A stretch of DNA of 64,000 nucleotides from Multifurca ochricompacta (Eukaryota; Basidiomycota; Agaricomycetes; Russulales; Russulaceae), in the NCBI GenBank assembly GCA_022496185.1, contig WTXG01000111.1, forward strand, positions 58,761 to 122,760, in the 5' to 3' direction. The notes under the pieces were generated by a model, which was not told the origin of the DNA, did no database searches, and worked only from the letters and a program-made list of their open reading frames with translations. Shown one piece after another: positions 1 to 11,957 of the stretch. The translations under genes and the position numbers were made by a program. Each line of letters opens with the position of its first letter. Within the stretch, counting starts at the first letter, position 1.

Positions 1-2907
1 GATGTGATGTGGGAGGAGGGGAAATAGGGTGAACATGGATAAGGCTATGCATTCAAGGGGAACTTACCTTTGATAACACTTGTCTCATTGGCTTAACGTG
101 TTCGTCTGCCAATGCCATGTCTTGTTTCATGGCAGCTTCCACCTCTTCTATACCATCCACCATGTCATCTTCCCCATCCCTGACATCTGTCTCATCAATC
201 TCAGCTTCGTCCATCTCACTGTCCTCCTCCTCCTCCTCAACACCCTCTGTCTCCGCATTTGAGTCATCTTCCAGCTCCTGATGCTGCTCGTGGCCTTTCT
301 TGCTCTGTGGCTTTCTGTTGGTTTGTTCCTTTTTCTTTTTTGGCTTATTGAATTGACGCAGGATGACTTGTACTACCAGATTGATTATATGAGCGAGACA
401 TTGGACACGATCAACTGGACCGCGGTAGTGGGAGATAATGTCTGCCAGAGCTGACACCATGGCATCATTTGCGCTCACATTGTCGCATGTGACGCATAAA
501 ATCTATCACAATCTGCCATGAGTGACTTGACTGATTCAGATAAATGAAATAGCTTACCTTGTCTGAAATGCCAAACCCATCAAGAACCTTTGCAAATGCA
601 ATAGCGAGGTTCAGTCCAGTGTGGGATATTGGGAGCTCTACAACATCCAGAAGCAGGCAGGTTGGTACACCTTTATTTTCAAAGTGGACAGACAGAGCAA
701 TAAATGCTCGATTGTTTGGTGATGTCCACGCATCTGTAGCAAAGTTCAAGCGGCCGTCATAGTCCTGGATTATCATGAGTTCAAATCAAACAAATTAAAA
801 AATAGCATTGACACTGACCTGCAACATTTTGGCTATGTGATCCTTAACGCGGTTGAAGACAGTGAGAACATCTTTTGCCACCGTCTTCGCATTCGGGATC
901 TGGATACTTGGTCGCCCTGTCTTCATCATGCAAAGGAATTCCTCATCCTCAACGATGCGGAAGCTTCTCAGGTTCTTTGACACCCATTTGACACATTCAA
1001 TACTAAACCAATTAGTCAGCCTTGCAAAGGCTGCGGCATACAGTGACTGACTCTCACCGAATCTCTTTATAGGTATGGGGACGTGTAGAATAGGTACGCT
1101 TCCCTATTCCTTGCCTTTCAAATGCGGCAGTTATTGAGCCATCTTTTTGGGTTTTTGCAGCTGCAAGGCCTTTCCGAATGTCGTCAACACCAACATCCTT
1201 GCTCCTCGCAGCTTCATCTGCATCTTTGAGGATATTTTCACCCCAGCAACGTTTAGCATGTCTACGCAAGTTGCTTGTCGATTTTCGATCAGTTGTGTTC
1301 AAGAAGCGTCGAACTATTTGTGCATCCTGGCCTTTCCCTTTACAGTGGTAAGCTCCACATCGGAATGCATGACAGCGCTGGCCATTGACCTCTTCTATGG
1401 ATGGGCGAGGAGCAAAGAAGGCATAAATGGATGCTGTCCAGTCCTTGGCAAGGCATTCTGGTTTGATAGCTACGTGTTAAATCATTTAATGTGCTGTTGA
1501 TATCACTTACCAAGTTCGTGTTCAGCATCCTCTTCAACAATTTGAACCCCTTCATTGTCATCCTCTGAGCTCTCCACCCCAAATTCTTCAACATGGGGTG
1601 GTTCCATATCAGTATCTTTGACAGGAAGATGAGTTGAATCATCCTCTGAAGTCATTGCAGTTGAAACCAATGTTTTTGGCTTCAGCTTGCCTTTAACAAT
1701 GCGCATGGCACCTCTGTTAGTGATGCATGGCTTCTGGGACTTTGATCCTTGGTGGCTGGAACCTTCAGACCCACAGGGAGTGGCACCAGGATGGGGATCA
1801 TCAGCCTTATCAAAGGTAAGCAGACTGTCAGTAAGTCCCACTGCTTTCTTCATCCTTTTGATTGTTTCTGACTTGTCCGCAGACCAGTTATCCTCATTTG
1901 TCGCATATGATGCCAGTTTTCATTTGCGAGGTTCATTGACAATGAGGCTGAGGTCAATAACATCACGAGGCATGATGGCCAAGGCCCTTGGCAGCAGATA
2001 GCAATGTATGGATGAGGTCTGTGGTGAGTGCAAGGCAAAGCACGTTCCCGAGAGGAGAGAGAGGCAGAGGAGAGAGGAGAGAGGAGGAAATCCTGAGACA
2101 ACTTTGACTTTGGGAGGAGGCGTATGTTGTACTTTTGAACCTGTGAATATGTACTTGCTGGTTCCGTTTGACCTTGTGCTTGATGTCGTCAAAGATTCTT
2201 AGCACACAAAAAGAGAGAGAGAGAATGCTTGGTTGCTGGCTCACTGGCTGGTCTACTACAAGCATTTTTATGTACCCTTATATACTTGTGGAGAGACCTA
2301 GCTGAAGGAGTATTTTTAGAAGATAAAGAGGTGAAGCCATGTGAGGCGAACAAAAGTGGAAGGAATAAAAGGGGGTAAGGGAGAAACTGGGTAGCCGGGT
2401 ATAAGGAGATGAATATGCAAGTGGCCCGGAACGCACACAATCCCTGTAATATGCTAAGTAAAATTACTTGTACCATGGATCAATCATGCTTGTACTAGTG
2501 TCAGAGTCTGTCCAAAACTAAAGTCAGGCAAAAGTCATAAATTTTATTGACAGTATAGTAATGGAAGAGTGAGAGCAAACAGGTCCCACCAGAAGTGGTG
2601 ATGACCGGAGGTTTCGCGTCCAACACCCAAGCCATCCTTACAGCAATGCAATGGGACCACTGGGTCTGTATACAGTATCTACAATACATGTATGTACTGT
2701 ATAGTTTTTCTGTGGCTGGTGCAATGCCACATGCATTGCCGCCCTCATTGCTGCCCTTCCAATTTCAGCTTACCCGCTCTGGCGGGTAAGGGTTGGGTGT
2801 CTGCGGGTAGGGGTCACATGAGGGGTATGAAGATGTGACCCTGACCCATACCCGCATGTACCCTGACCACATACCCAGCGGGTTGCGCCTACCCGTGGCG
2901 AACACTA
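1..2907 (-). mobile_element. hAT DNA transposon, 5' part (3' end outside window)
   Basis: The 5' terminus lies at 2907: read on the minus strand it begins TAGTGTTCGCCACGGGTAGG, an hAT-like terminus. It is followed by about 140 bp of subterminal CGGGTA/CCCGC motifs (about 2766-2907) and a transposase gene running leftward off the window. The flank from 2908 on is the interior of a Ty3-type LTR (compare 27400 onward), so the element jumped into that LTR. The right-hand 8-bp flank would be CCTTGAAA. The matching duplication should lie outside the window and could not be checked. Confidence 0.8.
68..1853 (-). CDS. hAT transposase with BED zinc finger (3' partial)
   Basis: A cut-and-paste transposase acting on its own terminal repeats. 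Five exons join in frame: 1511-1853, 1058-1469, 819-1002, 558-764 and 68-502. All have GT/AG borders, and the last donor (GTAAGT) opens an intron leaving the window. The acidic N-terminus is followed by a BED-type finger in exon 2 (CHAFRCGAYHC, then an H and C in RRHAKRC). Exon 3 carries KWVSKNLRSF and KTGRPSIQIP. Exons 4-5 carry the RNase-H-like core (FATDAWTSPNN, CVTCDNVSANDAMV, RCLAHIINLV-like). A lysine-rich then Glu/Asp-rich linker follows. The hAT dimerisation domain must lie to the left. No internal stop was seen, so the visible part looks intact. The start at 1853 is the first Met of exon 1 and is not otherwise tested. Confidence 0.85.
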
Positions 2908-3095
2908 CCTTGAAACCTCTGACTCATTTGTCTCAGTGCTTTCGGCACTTTCCGCTCAACATCGTCACTAGGGAACAGCCCCTTTGACTTTGACTCATCC
3001 CCTCGCACTCCAAGGGATCCTATTGATCCCTTACCCAAGCACACAAACCAGGCTGTCACACAAGTTGTGTGGAACGTCCTGCACTGGACGTAACA
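2908..3095 (+). mobile_element. 3' part of an LTR1-type solo LTR, cut by the hAT element
   Basis: The sequence matches the last third of the LTRs of elements C and D (compare 27400-27585): the TCAGTGCTTTTGGCACTTTC block, the CGTCACTAGGGAACAGCCCC block and the terminal GGACGTAACA. The left two-thirds lie beyond the hAT element, outside the window. It abuts an inverted LTR of the same family. Confidence 0.8.
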
Positions 3096-3675
3096 TGGTG
3101 TGGGACATTCCACATGACTTGTGTGACAGTGTTTGTTCAATGTTTCAGATAAGAAGTCAATAGGACTTCTTGCAGTGATGTATGATGAGTCAAAGTTAGA
3201 GGGGCTGTTCCCAATAACAATGGTGAGTGGAGAAGCACCAAAAGCACTGAGACAACAAAGTCAAAGTTCAAAGGAGGTCATCCAGAAGACAAGCACTGAT
3301 GTATTCAATAAGTTGAGTCTAAGGTCTACAAGGTAGGTACTATGGACTTATATACATAAGGAAGGTGGCAATTATCTAATGAAGAAGCACAGAGTCAAGT
3401 GGGCCCAAATATCCAGAAGTGGAGGGCATAAAGCTTGGCTTCTGATAGGGAATTAAGTAAGTGTCTGGTTGTAGAGATAAGAGATAAGAAGATAAGGCAA
3501 TATGAGGTAAACATAGATAAACATGGCATTGACAAGTACAAAGACAATCATGGGGACAGGTCACATGGGGGTTGCCAGGAAGGGGACATGATCAGAAAGT
3601 GTAACATAGGCAGAAGAGAAGGATTTGCATTAGGAAGAGTAAAGAAAAGAGGGTCACTGGGCAACAGTTGTAACA
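3096..3675 (-). mobile_element. LTR1-type LTR, inverted, CpG-depleted
   Basis: On the minus strand this begins TGTTACAACTG and carries the LTR1 landmarks in order: the CTTACTTAATTCCCTATCAG block, a TATATAAG TATA box and the TTATTGAATACATC block. Its 3' end is short by about 10 bp where it meets the plus-oriented LTR at 3095. Nearly every CpG of the intact copies is TpG or CpA here, so this is an old copy. Confidence 0.8.
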
Positions 3676-3757
3676 CTGACCCCACTCATATCCCCTCTTC
3701 ACACCCCTGTCTGACCTACCAGTAGTTCTGCCACTGACACTGTTGGACATCCCTCCT

Positions 3758-4352
3758 TGTTACAAACCCTGCTGCATTGTCTTGTTTCCTTTTTCCATCA
3801 CGTGACTTGCTGTTTGGTCATGCTTGCCCCTTGTTGATTGTGTTGTGACTGGCTTTGTACTTGTTTGTTTCTTATCTATGACTCGACTTCTTGCTTATCT
3901 GTGACTCATACTGTACGTCAGAACTCTTACGTATTTTCCCACCAGAATCACGACTATACTGGATTCATCTACGTATATTCTCATCTGGCCCACATCAATT
4001 CTGCTTCCCCATTTAGCTAGATTATGACTTCATTGATACATCAAGTATGTTACTCTGATTCAGACTCCGACCTCTATTACGTATATAAGGCCTGCCTAGA
4101 TAGCCTGTATGCCTTAGACTCAACTTCTTAATCGACTTGGTGCATTACCTTCAGGGTGATCTCTAAGACCCGACCTCTGAATTGTCTCAGTGCTTCTGGC
4201 ACTTCTCCGCTCACCAGTACTAAGGATTAGCTCCTTGGTATTGACTTCTCATCTGACTTCTATGTACTTGAAAGACAGTGCACACTTGACTTCATAGTTT
4301 TGCTACACAATCACATCACATGTCGTGATGAATGCCCGCACCAGGCATTACA
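3758..4352 (+). mobile_element. Solo LTR, family LTR2
   Basis: A 595-bp TG...CA unit beginning TGTTACAAACCCTGCTGC and ending CCAGGCATTACA. It is flanked by a perfect 5-bp duplication CTCCT (3753-3757 and 4353-4357) and contains a TATATAAGG box. Related copies lie at 10138-10733 and, inverted, at 11963-12551. No internal domain is attached, so it is a recombination product. Confidence 0.93.
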
Positions 4353-5825
4353 CTCCTCCACCCTTGATGCCCTTGGCTTGCTGCCTTGGGACCTCCCTGT
4401 CACCCTCAGCCCTACTCTGATGCCTATGACTGACATTCATAGGACCATTCTCCCCACCATCCTGACCCTGCCAGTCTGAGATGACTGGATGACTTTAGCT
4501 GGTATCAGCCCCTTATGATCACAAGACCTTAGACCATGTGACTAGATCATAGCCCTATCTTGATTCTGTGATTCTCCATCATCTGATCCATCATCTGATT
4601 CCCCAGACTCCTGAGGGAGTATTCCCACATCAATCTAACTCCTATAGGACTTGCTGCTCCCACACTGCCTCTGACTCCTATGGGACTATTCCCATGCTGC
4701 ACCTTATCTTGATAAGACCCATTCCTATCCTGGACTTCTTAGCTACTATTGGATGATAAGGACTTGATTATCTACAGTACCAGATCTCTGATACAGTACT
4801 TAAGACCCTGTAGACAGTCAGTAGAACCCCAGACTTGACATCTTGTACCTTAGCCTAGATATCTCTGATTTGGAAATCCACTGCACCCTTTGCCCCTTTA
4901 CTAGGGCTGCATGCTGTCTGTTTGATGGTGATGGCCATCTATTTGATGGTGAGGGATGGGTACAGCTGACCCATAGACCTACTGTTTTTGGTACTCACTG
5001 GATCACTGACAGTACAGTACAGGTACAGTATGGCCATTTTACAGTATACAGTAGTAGATGGTATTACTAGAGAAAATAAAGTTGAGCTAGGTAGCATGAG
5101 CAAGAAGCTAAAAGTGATAAAGAAATGGATAGGTGTATTCTTGGGGCTATTCTACACCTTTTTTATGTAGTTTATGAGTACAATACCCAACAATCAACTT
5201 TACCAGTCATAATCTGAAACTCATAGAGGGACTTCAAGTTGTTGGAAATGGATCAATATGGCCAGGTTGGATCAATCACTAAGTGTGTGGTACTAACAAG
5301 TGAGTTGTGTGTTGTGCAGTAGCACATGGACTGTGTTTCACCTTCCTGTGAATAGTTTGATACCTTACTTGATTAGACACAATCCTTCTCCATCTAGGTT
5401 ACTATAAGCACACTCATTTACAGTATTTAAAGGACACTTTTACTGTACAGTTCACTTCAGTTCTGACCAACACAACTGAAGTGAGTATTCTGTTATCTTA
5501 TCTTTACCTATGTAGCTAACATGCACTGGTTATAACTACCATTCTAGGTAAAGACTAATTAATATATAGTTCTGACCAACACAACTGAATTATAACTACC
5601 ATTCTAGGTAGTTTGGATTATCTAACCTCAGGCTGTGTTCATTACAAGTGTTGTCTTTGCTTCCATGAGCACAAGTAGTGTAAACAGGGCATACTGGAAC
5701 ATGAACTCCCTCAATAAATGTAATTGTAGATACATTATCACAAAAGAGACATCAGAGAAGCAATATCAAAACATGCCCCAAAAGGGTATGGAAACAGGCA
5801 TGGTGCAGGCTTGTACCTAGATGCT
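4353..5825. other. Gene-free spacer with short direct repeats
   Basis: No coding frame or family could be recognised. A 20-bp repeat TTCTGACCAACACAACTGAA occurs at 5461-5480 and 5570-5589, and a 21-bp block starting TTATAACTACC occurs at 5530-5550 and 5590-5610. Together they look like a partial local duplication with an internal deletion. The stretch 4360-4800 is rich in CCT/TGA words and may be old transposon interior. Confidence 0.5.
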
Positions 5826-6053
5826 ATAATTGTCAAACAATCATGCTGCTGGTTATACTGACTGTGGTTAGTAGCGGGTTAGGCTAAAAGACAAGTAGTA
5901 CTTCAGAGGTTAGAAGAACTCTATACAACTATACTACTGACCTAAAAGACAAGTAGTCTACACAAGATGGTTAGTCAAAGGTAAAAGAGAAGTATAGTAA
6001 AAAGAACTTACACTTCAGAGGTTAGAAGAACTCTGAAGTGAAAGAGACAAAAC

Positions 6054-8219
6054 TAGTGAATAGCAGGGGTAACCCCCAGGTATCTTCATTGGTACCTGTA
6101 CCCATACTGTTACGCTCAGAGGGGCGTACGCAGTCAAGTGCAGGTGGCTAGGTCACAGGGACAAGGTCAGGACGATCTTGGGTCGATGTGGAAGACAATA
6201 AGTCTGATGCAGGGTCTACCAGAGTCACAGGCTCAGTGTACAAGTCACAAAGGATGAGTACCAAAGGGACGAGTTCGGGTGGTGAGACGCAAGGAAGGAA
6301 GTTAAAGGTCCACAAGGCTACTGATTGTCACAGGAGCTCAAGATGGGGAACCATCTGAGTGAGACTAGCTAGGGTATATATACATGCTGGTACTAGCTGA
6401 GTCATCCATTCTTATCAGTCTTATCTAGACACTTGTGGTTCTGGACGTGTGACTATGGAACCTTCCATCAGAACCAGTGCCACCGTCTTCTCACGTCAAC
6501 TAAGGTTCAGGGTCCTTCTGTACACGAGGCATCAAACCTTACTGTCACATGATCTGCTTCTGTACCTCATGCCATATCTGTCTTCTGGACTTCGGCGTGG
6601 GACATCATGACTAAGCCAGCGATGTCCTTGCAGACCCCGCACAGCTACTGTCACTGCTTGTGTGTCCCCCACGTCTTGCCATCTGTCGGGTACACTGGGT
6701 AGGTCATAACACATACCCATATCTGTCACTATGGGTATGGGTAACCTGTGGGTTACCTGCAGGTCACCTGCAGGTTGCCTGTGTTAAATGCATGCAAGTT
6801 CTTTACTTGCATTGTGCATTTTGGATATCCAGCCCAGGCCATCCTGGACCAAGGAGATACACAACATGTTCATTTATGGCTGCTTAAGATCCCTCAATGA
6901 CTCTTGTTTTATGCTCAGAAGATTAAGATAATTCATTATTCCATTTTTATTTTATTATTCTGGTCTCAATTTTATACAAGCACAACTAAAATCCACCCCA
7001 ATATACAGAGATGATTAGATAGGATGTAATAGAACATTGAATGAAAAGCCTGTCAGATAACCACACAGAATGCAAAAATAATTGACAAATGCATAGTGAT
7101 TGGCAGGGGTAACCCCTGGATATTTGTTTTGATACCCAGGTTACCCATAAAATGAAACACATGCAAGTTCTTTGGTTGCATCACGCATTTTGGACAATCA
7201 GCCCAGACCATCCCAGTCTGGGAGATACACACTTGGATACAACATGTTCATTTGTGGCTACTCAGGATCCCTCAATAATTGCTGATTTATGTTCAGAAGA
7301 TTAATTTGATTCTTTATTTACATTCTTATTTTATTTCATTTTGTGGAACAGGCATGGTGCAGGCTTGTACTTTAGATACTACTTTACTACTATCTTATCT
7401 CACCTTGTTAGCTGTGAGGCTTAGATGCTTTCAATAGAGCGATAGCAACTACTTTATTACAGTAGTTATACAGTGTTTATATACATTCTATGTACTATAT
7501 CAGCTACTAGATTAAATGAACACATTATCTTGTTATCTCATTTAATGATGTGATTTGATCATATGTCAGATCTTAGATGTATATTCTATGTATCTAATTA
7601 ATTTGTGAATGCATTTCTGTTGTGTTATCTATGTGTGATCATAATCATGTCAGACCAATGGAAAATCACAGCCACAATTGTTAAGTCAACCTTCCTTAAT
7701 AGGAAGGAGATCAGACCAATATGCTGGTCCAATGTAGTCGCTGCCCTATGCAGCTTGTAGATACACATGGGCCTTGTTTCAGTAAAATAATTTGATAATT
7801 AGATTATAGAATAGTCTAAAGTAGTCTAGAGAGTATTTTAGATAGTGCCAGACTGGCAGAATTGATTGCACGTTAATAAAACAGTTGCATCAGGATTTTC
7901 AAGAGAGTGGATCACTGATAACACTTTTATTTTACATCGCACCATTGATCTGCTTTGATATTTCATAGGATAACACTAGAACATATTTACAAAAACCCTG
8001 TAGCATACATCAAATAAAATGTAGTCATTTGTTTGCTACAAATGTATTTTATCATTAAATTTCTGCTGATCTTGTCAATGACTGATGGCCACTTATACCC
8101 ACCAAACCCACTGCGTGGGTATGGGTTTCTGGTGGGTTGGGAGTTGTATACCCATACCTGTACCCATCAAAACCCACAGCACTTACCTGCATGGGTATGA
8201 AAACCCTTGCTGATCTCTA
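6054..8219 (+). mobile_element. Non-autonomous hAT (family hATn), old copy
   Basis: Starts TAGTGAATAGCAGGGGTAAC and ends with the complement of TAGAGATCAGCAAGGGTTTT. The flanking 8-bp duplication is perfect: GACAAAAC at 6046-6053 and 8220-8227. It has no transposase. It contains a solo LTR at 6108-6711. It is collinear with the CpG-rich copy at 42231-43707, with most CpGs converted to TpG/CpA. An extra block of about 85 bp near 7408-7490 is absent from that copy. Confidence 0.92.
6108..6711 (+). mobile_element. Solo LTR, family LTR5, inside hATn
   Basis: A 604-bp unit beginning TGTTACGCTCAGAGG and ending GGTCATAACA, flanked by CATAC at 6103-6107 and 6712-6716. It interrupts the hATn subterminal region, which continues normally on the right. 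A TATATATA box near 6375 on the plus strand suggests plus orientation. Confidence 0.92.
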
Positions 8220-8362
8220 GACAAAACAGACACCCTTATATATCCCAAGGGATGGTCTGTGCACACTGGGAATAAGTCCACAAGTGCTGGACAATAAACA
8301 GTGAGGGACAAAGGCCATTGGCCAAAGGAGAATCGCATGCTATACTGCACATTACTAAGTCC

Positions 8363-9754
8363 TAGTGATTGTCAAGGGTTTTCATACCTGCGCAGGTAAG
8401 CGCCACAGGTTTTGCTGGGTACAGGTACGGGTATACAGCTCCCAACCCGTGGAAACCCATACCCATGCAGTGGGTTTGGCAGGTATAGGTGCCAATTATG
8501 CATTGACAAGATCAGTAGAAATTCTAAGATAAAACACATCTGCAGCCACAAAAATAAAAGATCTCATCTAATGTATGCTATAGGGTATCTTTAAATATGT
8601 TCTAGTATTATCATATGAAATATCAAAGCAGATTAACAGTGCAATCTAAAATAAAAGTGTTATCAGTGATCCTGTCACAGTTAGGTGCAACACTGTGTTG
8701 AACATTGAGTAGGAGCTAGTCTTTCAAGTCAAGATGTATCAAGTTCAAGTCAAGACTCCAAGTCTTTAGCAGAGTCAAGTCAGTTCAAGCCCACAACAAA
8801 GTTGATAGGGCACACGCAAGAGTTGAGGTCGACGGCAGAGACACTCAGTCCTGCAACAAGTTCTAGAGGGTCGAAGGCTCTCCAAGTCGTGTCTTGGAGA
8901 GTTCAAGTGGGGTTCCTTTTACAGAGAGAGTTCAAGGAAGTCTAGTGCACCTTGGATTGAACACAAGAGAACAGACTTGATCTGTCTCTCTACTCTAGTT
9001 GGTCTTAAAATACATGTGGAGCTAGCTATGTCATTTTATGTAGAAGCATCTAGTACTATGATATAATGTCTAATAGTAGATCAAGCTAGAACTATGGAGA
9101 ATTAGGAGGGGTTAGGCCCTCAGTAAGCAAAACACTGGTGAAACACAATATCAAGTCATTAGTAACGTCGCAGGGAGAATTCTGTCACAGATCCACTTCT
9201 TGAAAATCATGATGCACCTGTTTTATCAATGCGCAACCAATTCTGCCAGTCTGGCACTATCTAAAATACTCTCTAGACTACTTTAGACTATAATATAATA
9301 TAATTATCAAATTAGTTTACTGAAAAAAGGCCTGTGTGTATCTACAAGCTGCATGGGGCAGCAACTACATTGCATTGCATGGTGGTCTGACCTCCTTCCT
9401 ATTAAGGAAGGTTGACTTAAATGCACAAGGACAGTCGTGCTTGTATGAAATGAAACCAGAATAATAAAATAATAATGTAAATAAAGGATCCTTTTAATCT
9501 TTTGAACATAAACCAACAATATTTGAGGGATCTTGAGTAGCCATAAATGAACACATTGTGTCCAAGTGCGTATCTCCTTGACCGGGATGTCCCGGGCTGG
9601 ATGTCCGAAATGTGTGATGCAAGTAAAGAACTTGCATGCATTTTCATGGGTGACCCACAGGTAACCTGTGGGTTACCCATACCCGTAGTGACAGGTACAG
9701 GTACAGGTATGGGTACCAATGAGGATACCCCAGGGTTACCCCTGCCAATCACTA
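8363..9754 (-). mobile_element. Non-autonomous hAT (family hATn), minus orientation
   Basis: Starts TAGTGATTGTCAAGGGTTTT and ends CCTGCCAATCACTA, with TSD CTAAGTCC at 8355-8362 and 9755-9762. Its interior is the reverse complement of the hATn copies at 6054 and 42231. A 517-bp solo LTR sits inside. The LTR7 copy at about 35050 carries the empty target site (GGACTTAG once only). Confidence 0.92.
8673..9189. mobile_element. Solo LTR, family LTR6, inside hATn
   Basis: A unit beginning TGTCACAGTTAGG and ending TTCTGTCACA, flanked by GATCC at 8668-8672 and 9190-9194. The uninterrupted sequence is seen in the hATn copy near 35460. Orientation is undecided. Confidence 0.9.
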
Positions 9755-10137
9755 CTAAGTCCATCACTAATCAGCTGAGTAAGGTGAGAAAGAATGTAAT
9801 AAAGATAACATAAAAAGTCCGATACTCCGGAATCTAATCTAATCTAATCTACAGCTGAAGCAACCTTTAGATGCCTGAAGCATCTCCAGACACGTCCTGT
9901 GTCAACAATAATACTATTATCTATCTCACCTAGTGTTTAAAAGTCCGGTCCAGTCTGGTTTTTTCAATATATTTCATGTGGACTGGACTGGCAACTGGTC
10001 TATAGTAACTCAAATATACTGCAACTGCAGACTGGACTGCTTAGGACCAATCCATACCAGTCCAGTTTCAGTCCAACAACTGGTTGCAACCAGTTTTCAT
10101 GCAACCAGTTCAGAACTGGTCTGAACCAGTCCAAACT

Positions 10138-10733
10138 TGTTACAAACCCTGCTGCATTGTCTTGTTCCTTTTTCCTTCACATGACCAGTTGTTTGACCCT
10201 GCTTGGCCTTTGTTGATTACACTTTTGCCTTCCTTTGCATCTGTTTGTTTCTTATCTATGACTCGTCTTCTTTGCTTATCAGTGACTCATCCATTACACA
10301 AGGACTCTTATGTATTTTCCCACCAGAATTGCAACTATACCAAATACATCTTGGTATATTCTCATCTGACCCACTCTGGCCCCATTTCCCCTTTTAGCTA
10401 TATTATGACTTTGTTGATATGCTGAGTACTCTACTCCAATTTAGACTCTGACCTCTGTTACATATATAAGGCCCACTTAGATAGCCCTGTATGCCTTAGA
10501 CTCGACTTCTTAATCAACTTGGTGCATTACCTTCTGGGTGATCTCTAAGACCTGACTTCTGAATCATCTCAGTGCTTCTGGCACTTCTCTGCTCAACAGT
10601 ACTAAGGGATTAGCTCCTTGGTATTGACTCATCACTCGCCTCCGTACACTTGTAACACAGAGTACACAGACCTCATAGTTCCGCTACATGACTTAGTCAC
10701 ATGTCATGCTGAACACCCACACCAGGTGTTACA
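10138..10733 (+). mobile_element. Solo LTR, family LTR2, inside hAT3
   Basis: Begins TGTTACAAACCCTGCTGC and ends ACCAGGTGTTACA. The flanks are AAACT and GAACT, a 5-bp duplication with one mismatch. It is close to the copy at 3758-4352 along its full length. Confidence 0.9.
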
Positions 10734-10854
10734 GAACTGGTCAGAGGTCAGTTCCCAGACACTTTCAAGACAAGAGATGTGCTAAAGTTAACCACATAAA
10801 CTAAACTGTAGGAATATTGGTCATATATCATGGACTGGTTATTACAAGGAAAGA

Positions 10855-11483
10855 TTAGATTAGATAAAGACAGAGCATTCTAATATAGATAACTACCATT
10901 AAACACTGCACAGAATGCAGATAGTGATGGATGCATAAGGCTTAAGGCAATCAGAGACACTCAGAATTGTGCATAGAGCAAGTATATTACTATTACTACT
11001 ATCCTACAAAGTTTCAGATCAGATCATGCATCTGATCTAAAGTGAGACAAGAATCAGTTACAGTGACTCAAAAAGGTGATTCAATGATGCATCAGATTAA
11101 ATTGCCTATATCTCCATGAATACCACTCATAATTACATCATTCCTTTTTTGGTATAAAGCTATTATGTACATCTGCCAGGCCTACACCAAACACGTGGCT
11201 CTGTTTGGCCTAGCTTTGTTATTAATTTACAAATAACCAGAAAGTGCCAAACATTGAATCACATTTTTGAGTCACTGTAACTGATTCTTGTCTCACTTCA
11301 GATCAGATGCATGATCTGATCTGAAACTTTGTAGGATAGTAGTAATAGTAATATACTTGCTCTATGCACAATTCTGAGTGTCTCTGATTGCCTTAAGCCT
11401 TATGCATCCATCACTATCTGCATTCTGTGCAGTTTTCAAGGGTAGTTATCTATATTAGAATGCTCTATCTTATCTTATCTTTA
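10855..11483. repeat. Long inverted repeat (arms about 230 bp)
   Basis: The left arm, about 10855-11086, is the reverse complement of the right arm, about 11252-11483, with only scattered mismatches. A spacer of about 165 bp separates them. Matching landmarks are AGAGCATTCTAATATAGATA on the left and its complement on the right, and TTGTCTCACTTCAGATCAGA on the right. A transcript would fold into a long hairpin. Confidence 0.9.
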
Positions 11484-11688
11484 AGGCACCAAAAAGACCG
11501 GTCCAGACCGGTCTATACCGGTCTAGTCTGGTTTTTAGGCAGTCTATCATTGTTGATGGACTGCAGACTGCATGTGTGAAAAATTGGGGCAACTGCAACT
11601 GGTGGTCTGGTTGCCATCAGTCCGGTCCAGTCCAGTTTGCAGTCTTTTTTCAGTCCAATGGACCAGACTTTTAAACACTAATCTCACC

Positions 11689-11957
11689 TTGTTAGCTTAT
11701 AGACTTAGATGCTTGCAGTAATGCAATAGCAACTGCTTTATCTATAGCAGCTATACAGTGGTTTTATATACAATTTAGATGTATTATATTGCTACTAAAT
11801 TAGCATTATCTCACTTGTTTATGAATGTGATTTGATCACATAATCAATCTGAGATGTATATACTCAATATCTAATTAATGATGCATTTTTGATCTCATCA
11901 ATTATGCTATCTATCTATCTAAACACAATCACAATTATGTTGGACTGCTATCCCAGT
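11689..11957 (+). mobile_element. Degenerate hATn-like interior fragment
   Basis: TTGTTAGCTTATAGACTTAG and the following sequence resembles the interior of the hATn copy around 7400-7680 (AGATGCTTKCAATAG, GTGATTTGATCA, ATCTAATTAAT in the same order). With the segment just left of 9931 it forms the old sequence into which hAT3 jumped. No ends or TSD were seen. Confidence 0.55.

Larger units (their letters stand above)
5831..9907 (-). mobile_element. Solo LTR, family LTR7, expanded by nested insertions
   Basis: A minus-strand LTR beginning TGTTGACACAGGACGTGTCTG (at 9907) and ending in TGACA at 5831. It is flanked by a 5-bp duplication ATAAT (5826-5830 and 9908-9912). Two non-autonomous hAT elements (6054-8219 and 8363-9754) sit inside it. 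Without them the LTR is about 500 bp. The part near 5900-6040 has an internal duplication of a GAGGTTAGAAGAACTCT block. The second copy at 34906-36728 shows the uninterrupted sequence at both hAT sites. Confidence 0.88.
9931..11680. mobile_element. Non-autonomous hAT (family hAT3) with long internal inverted repeat
   Basis: The ends are TAGTGTTTAAAAGTCCGGTC and the complement of TAGTGTTTAAAAGTCTGGTC, giving near-perfect terminal inverted repeats of about 20 bp. TSD is ATCTCACC at 9923-9930 and 11681-11688. Subterminal CCGGTCCAGTC words repeat many times at both ends. It contains a solo LTR2 (10138-10733) and a long palindrome. No transposase is present. Confidence 0.92.

Noticed and set aside
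5619..5635. 17-bp sequence shared with 47023-47039
   Set aside because: Too short and isolated to define a repeat or a common insertion flank.
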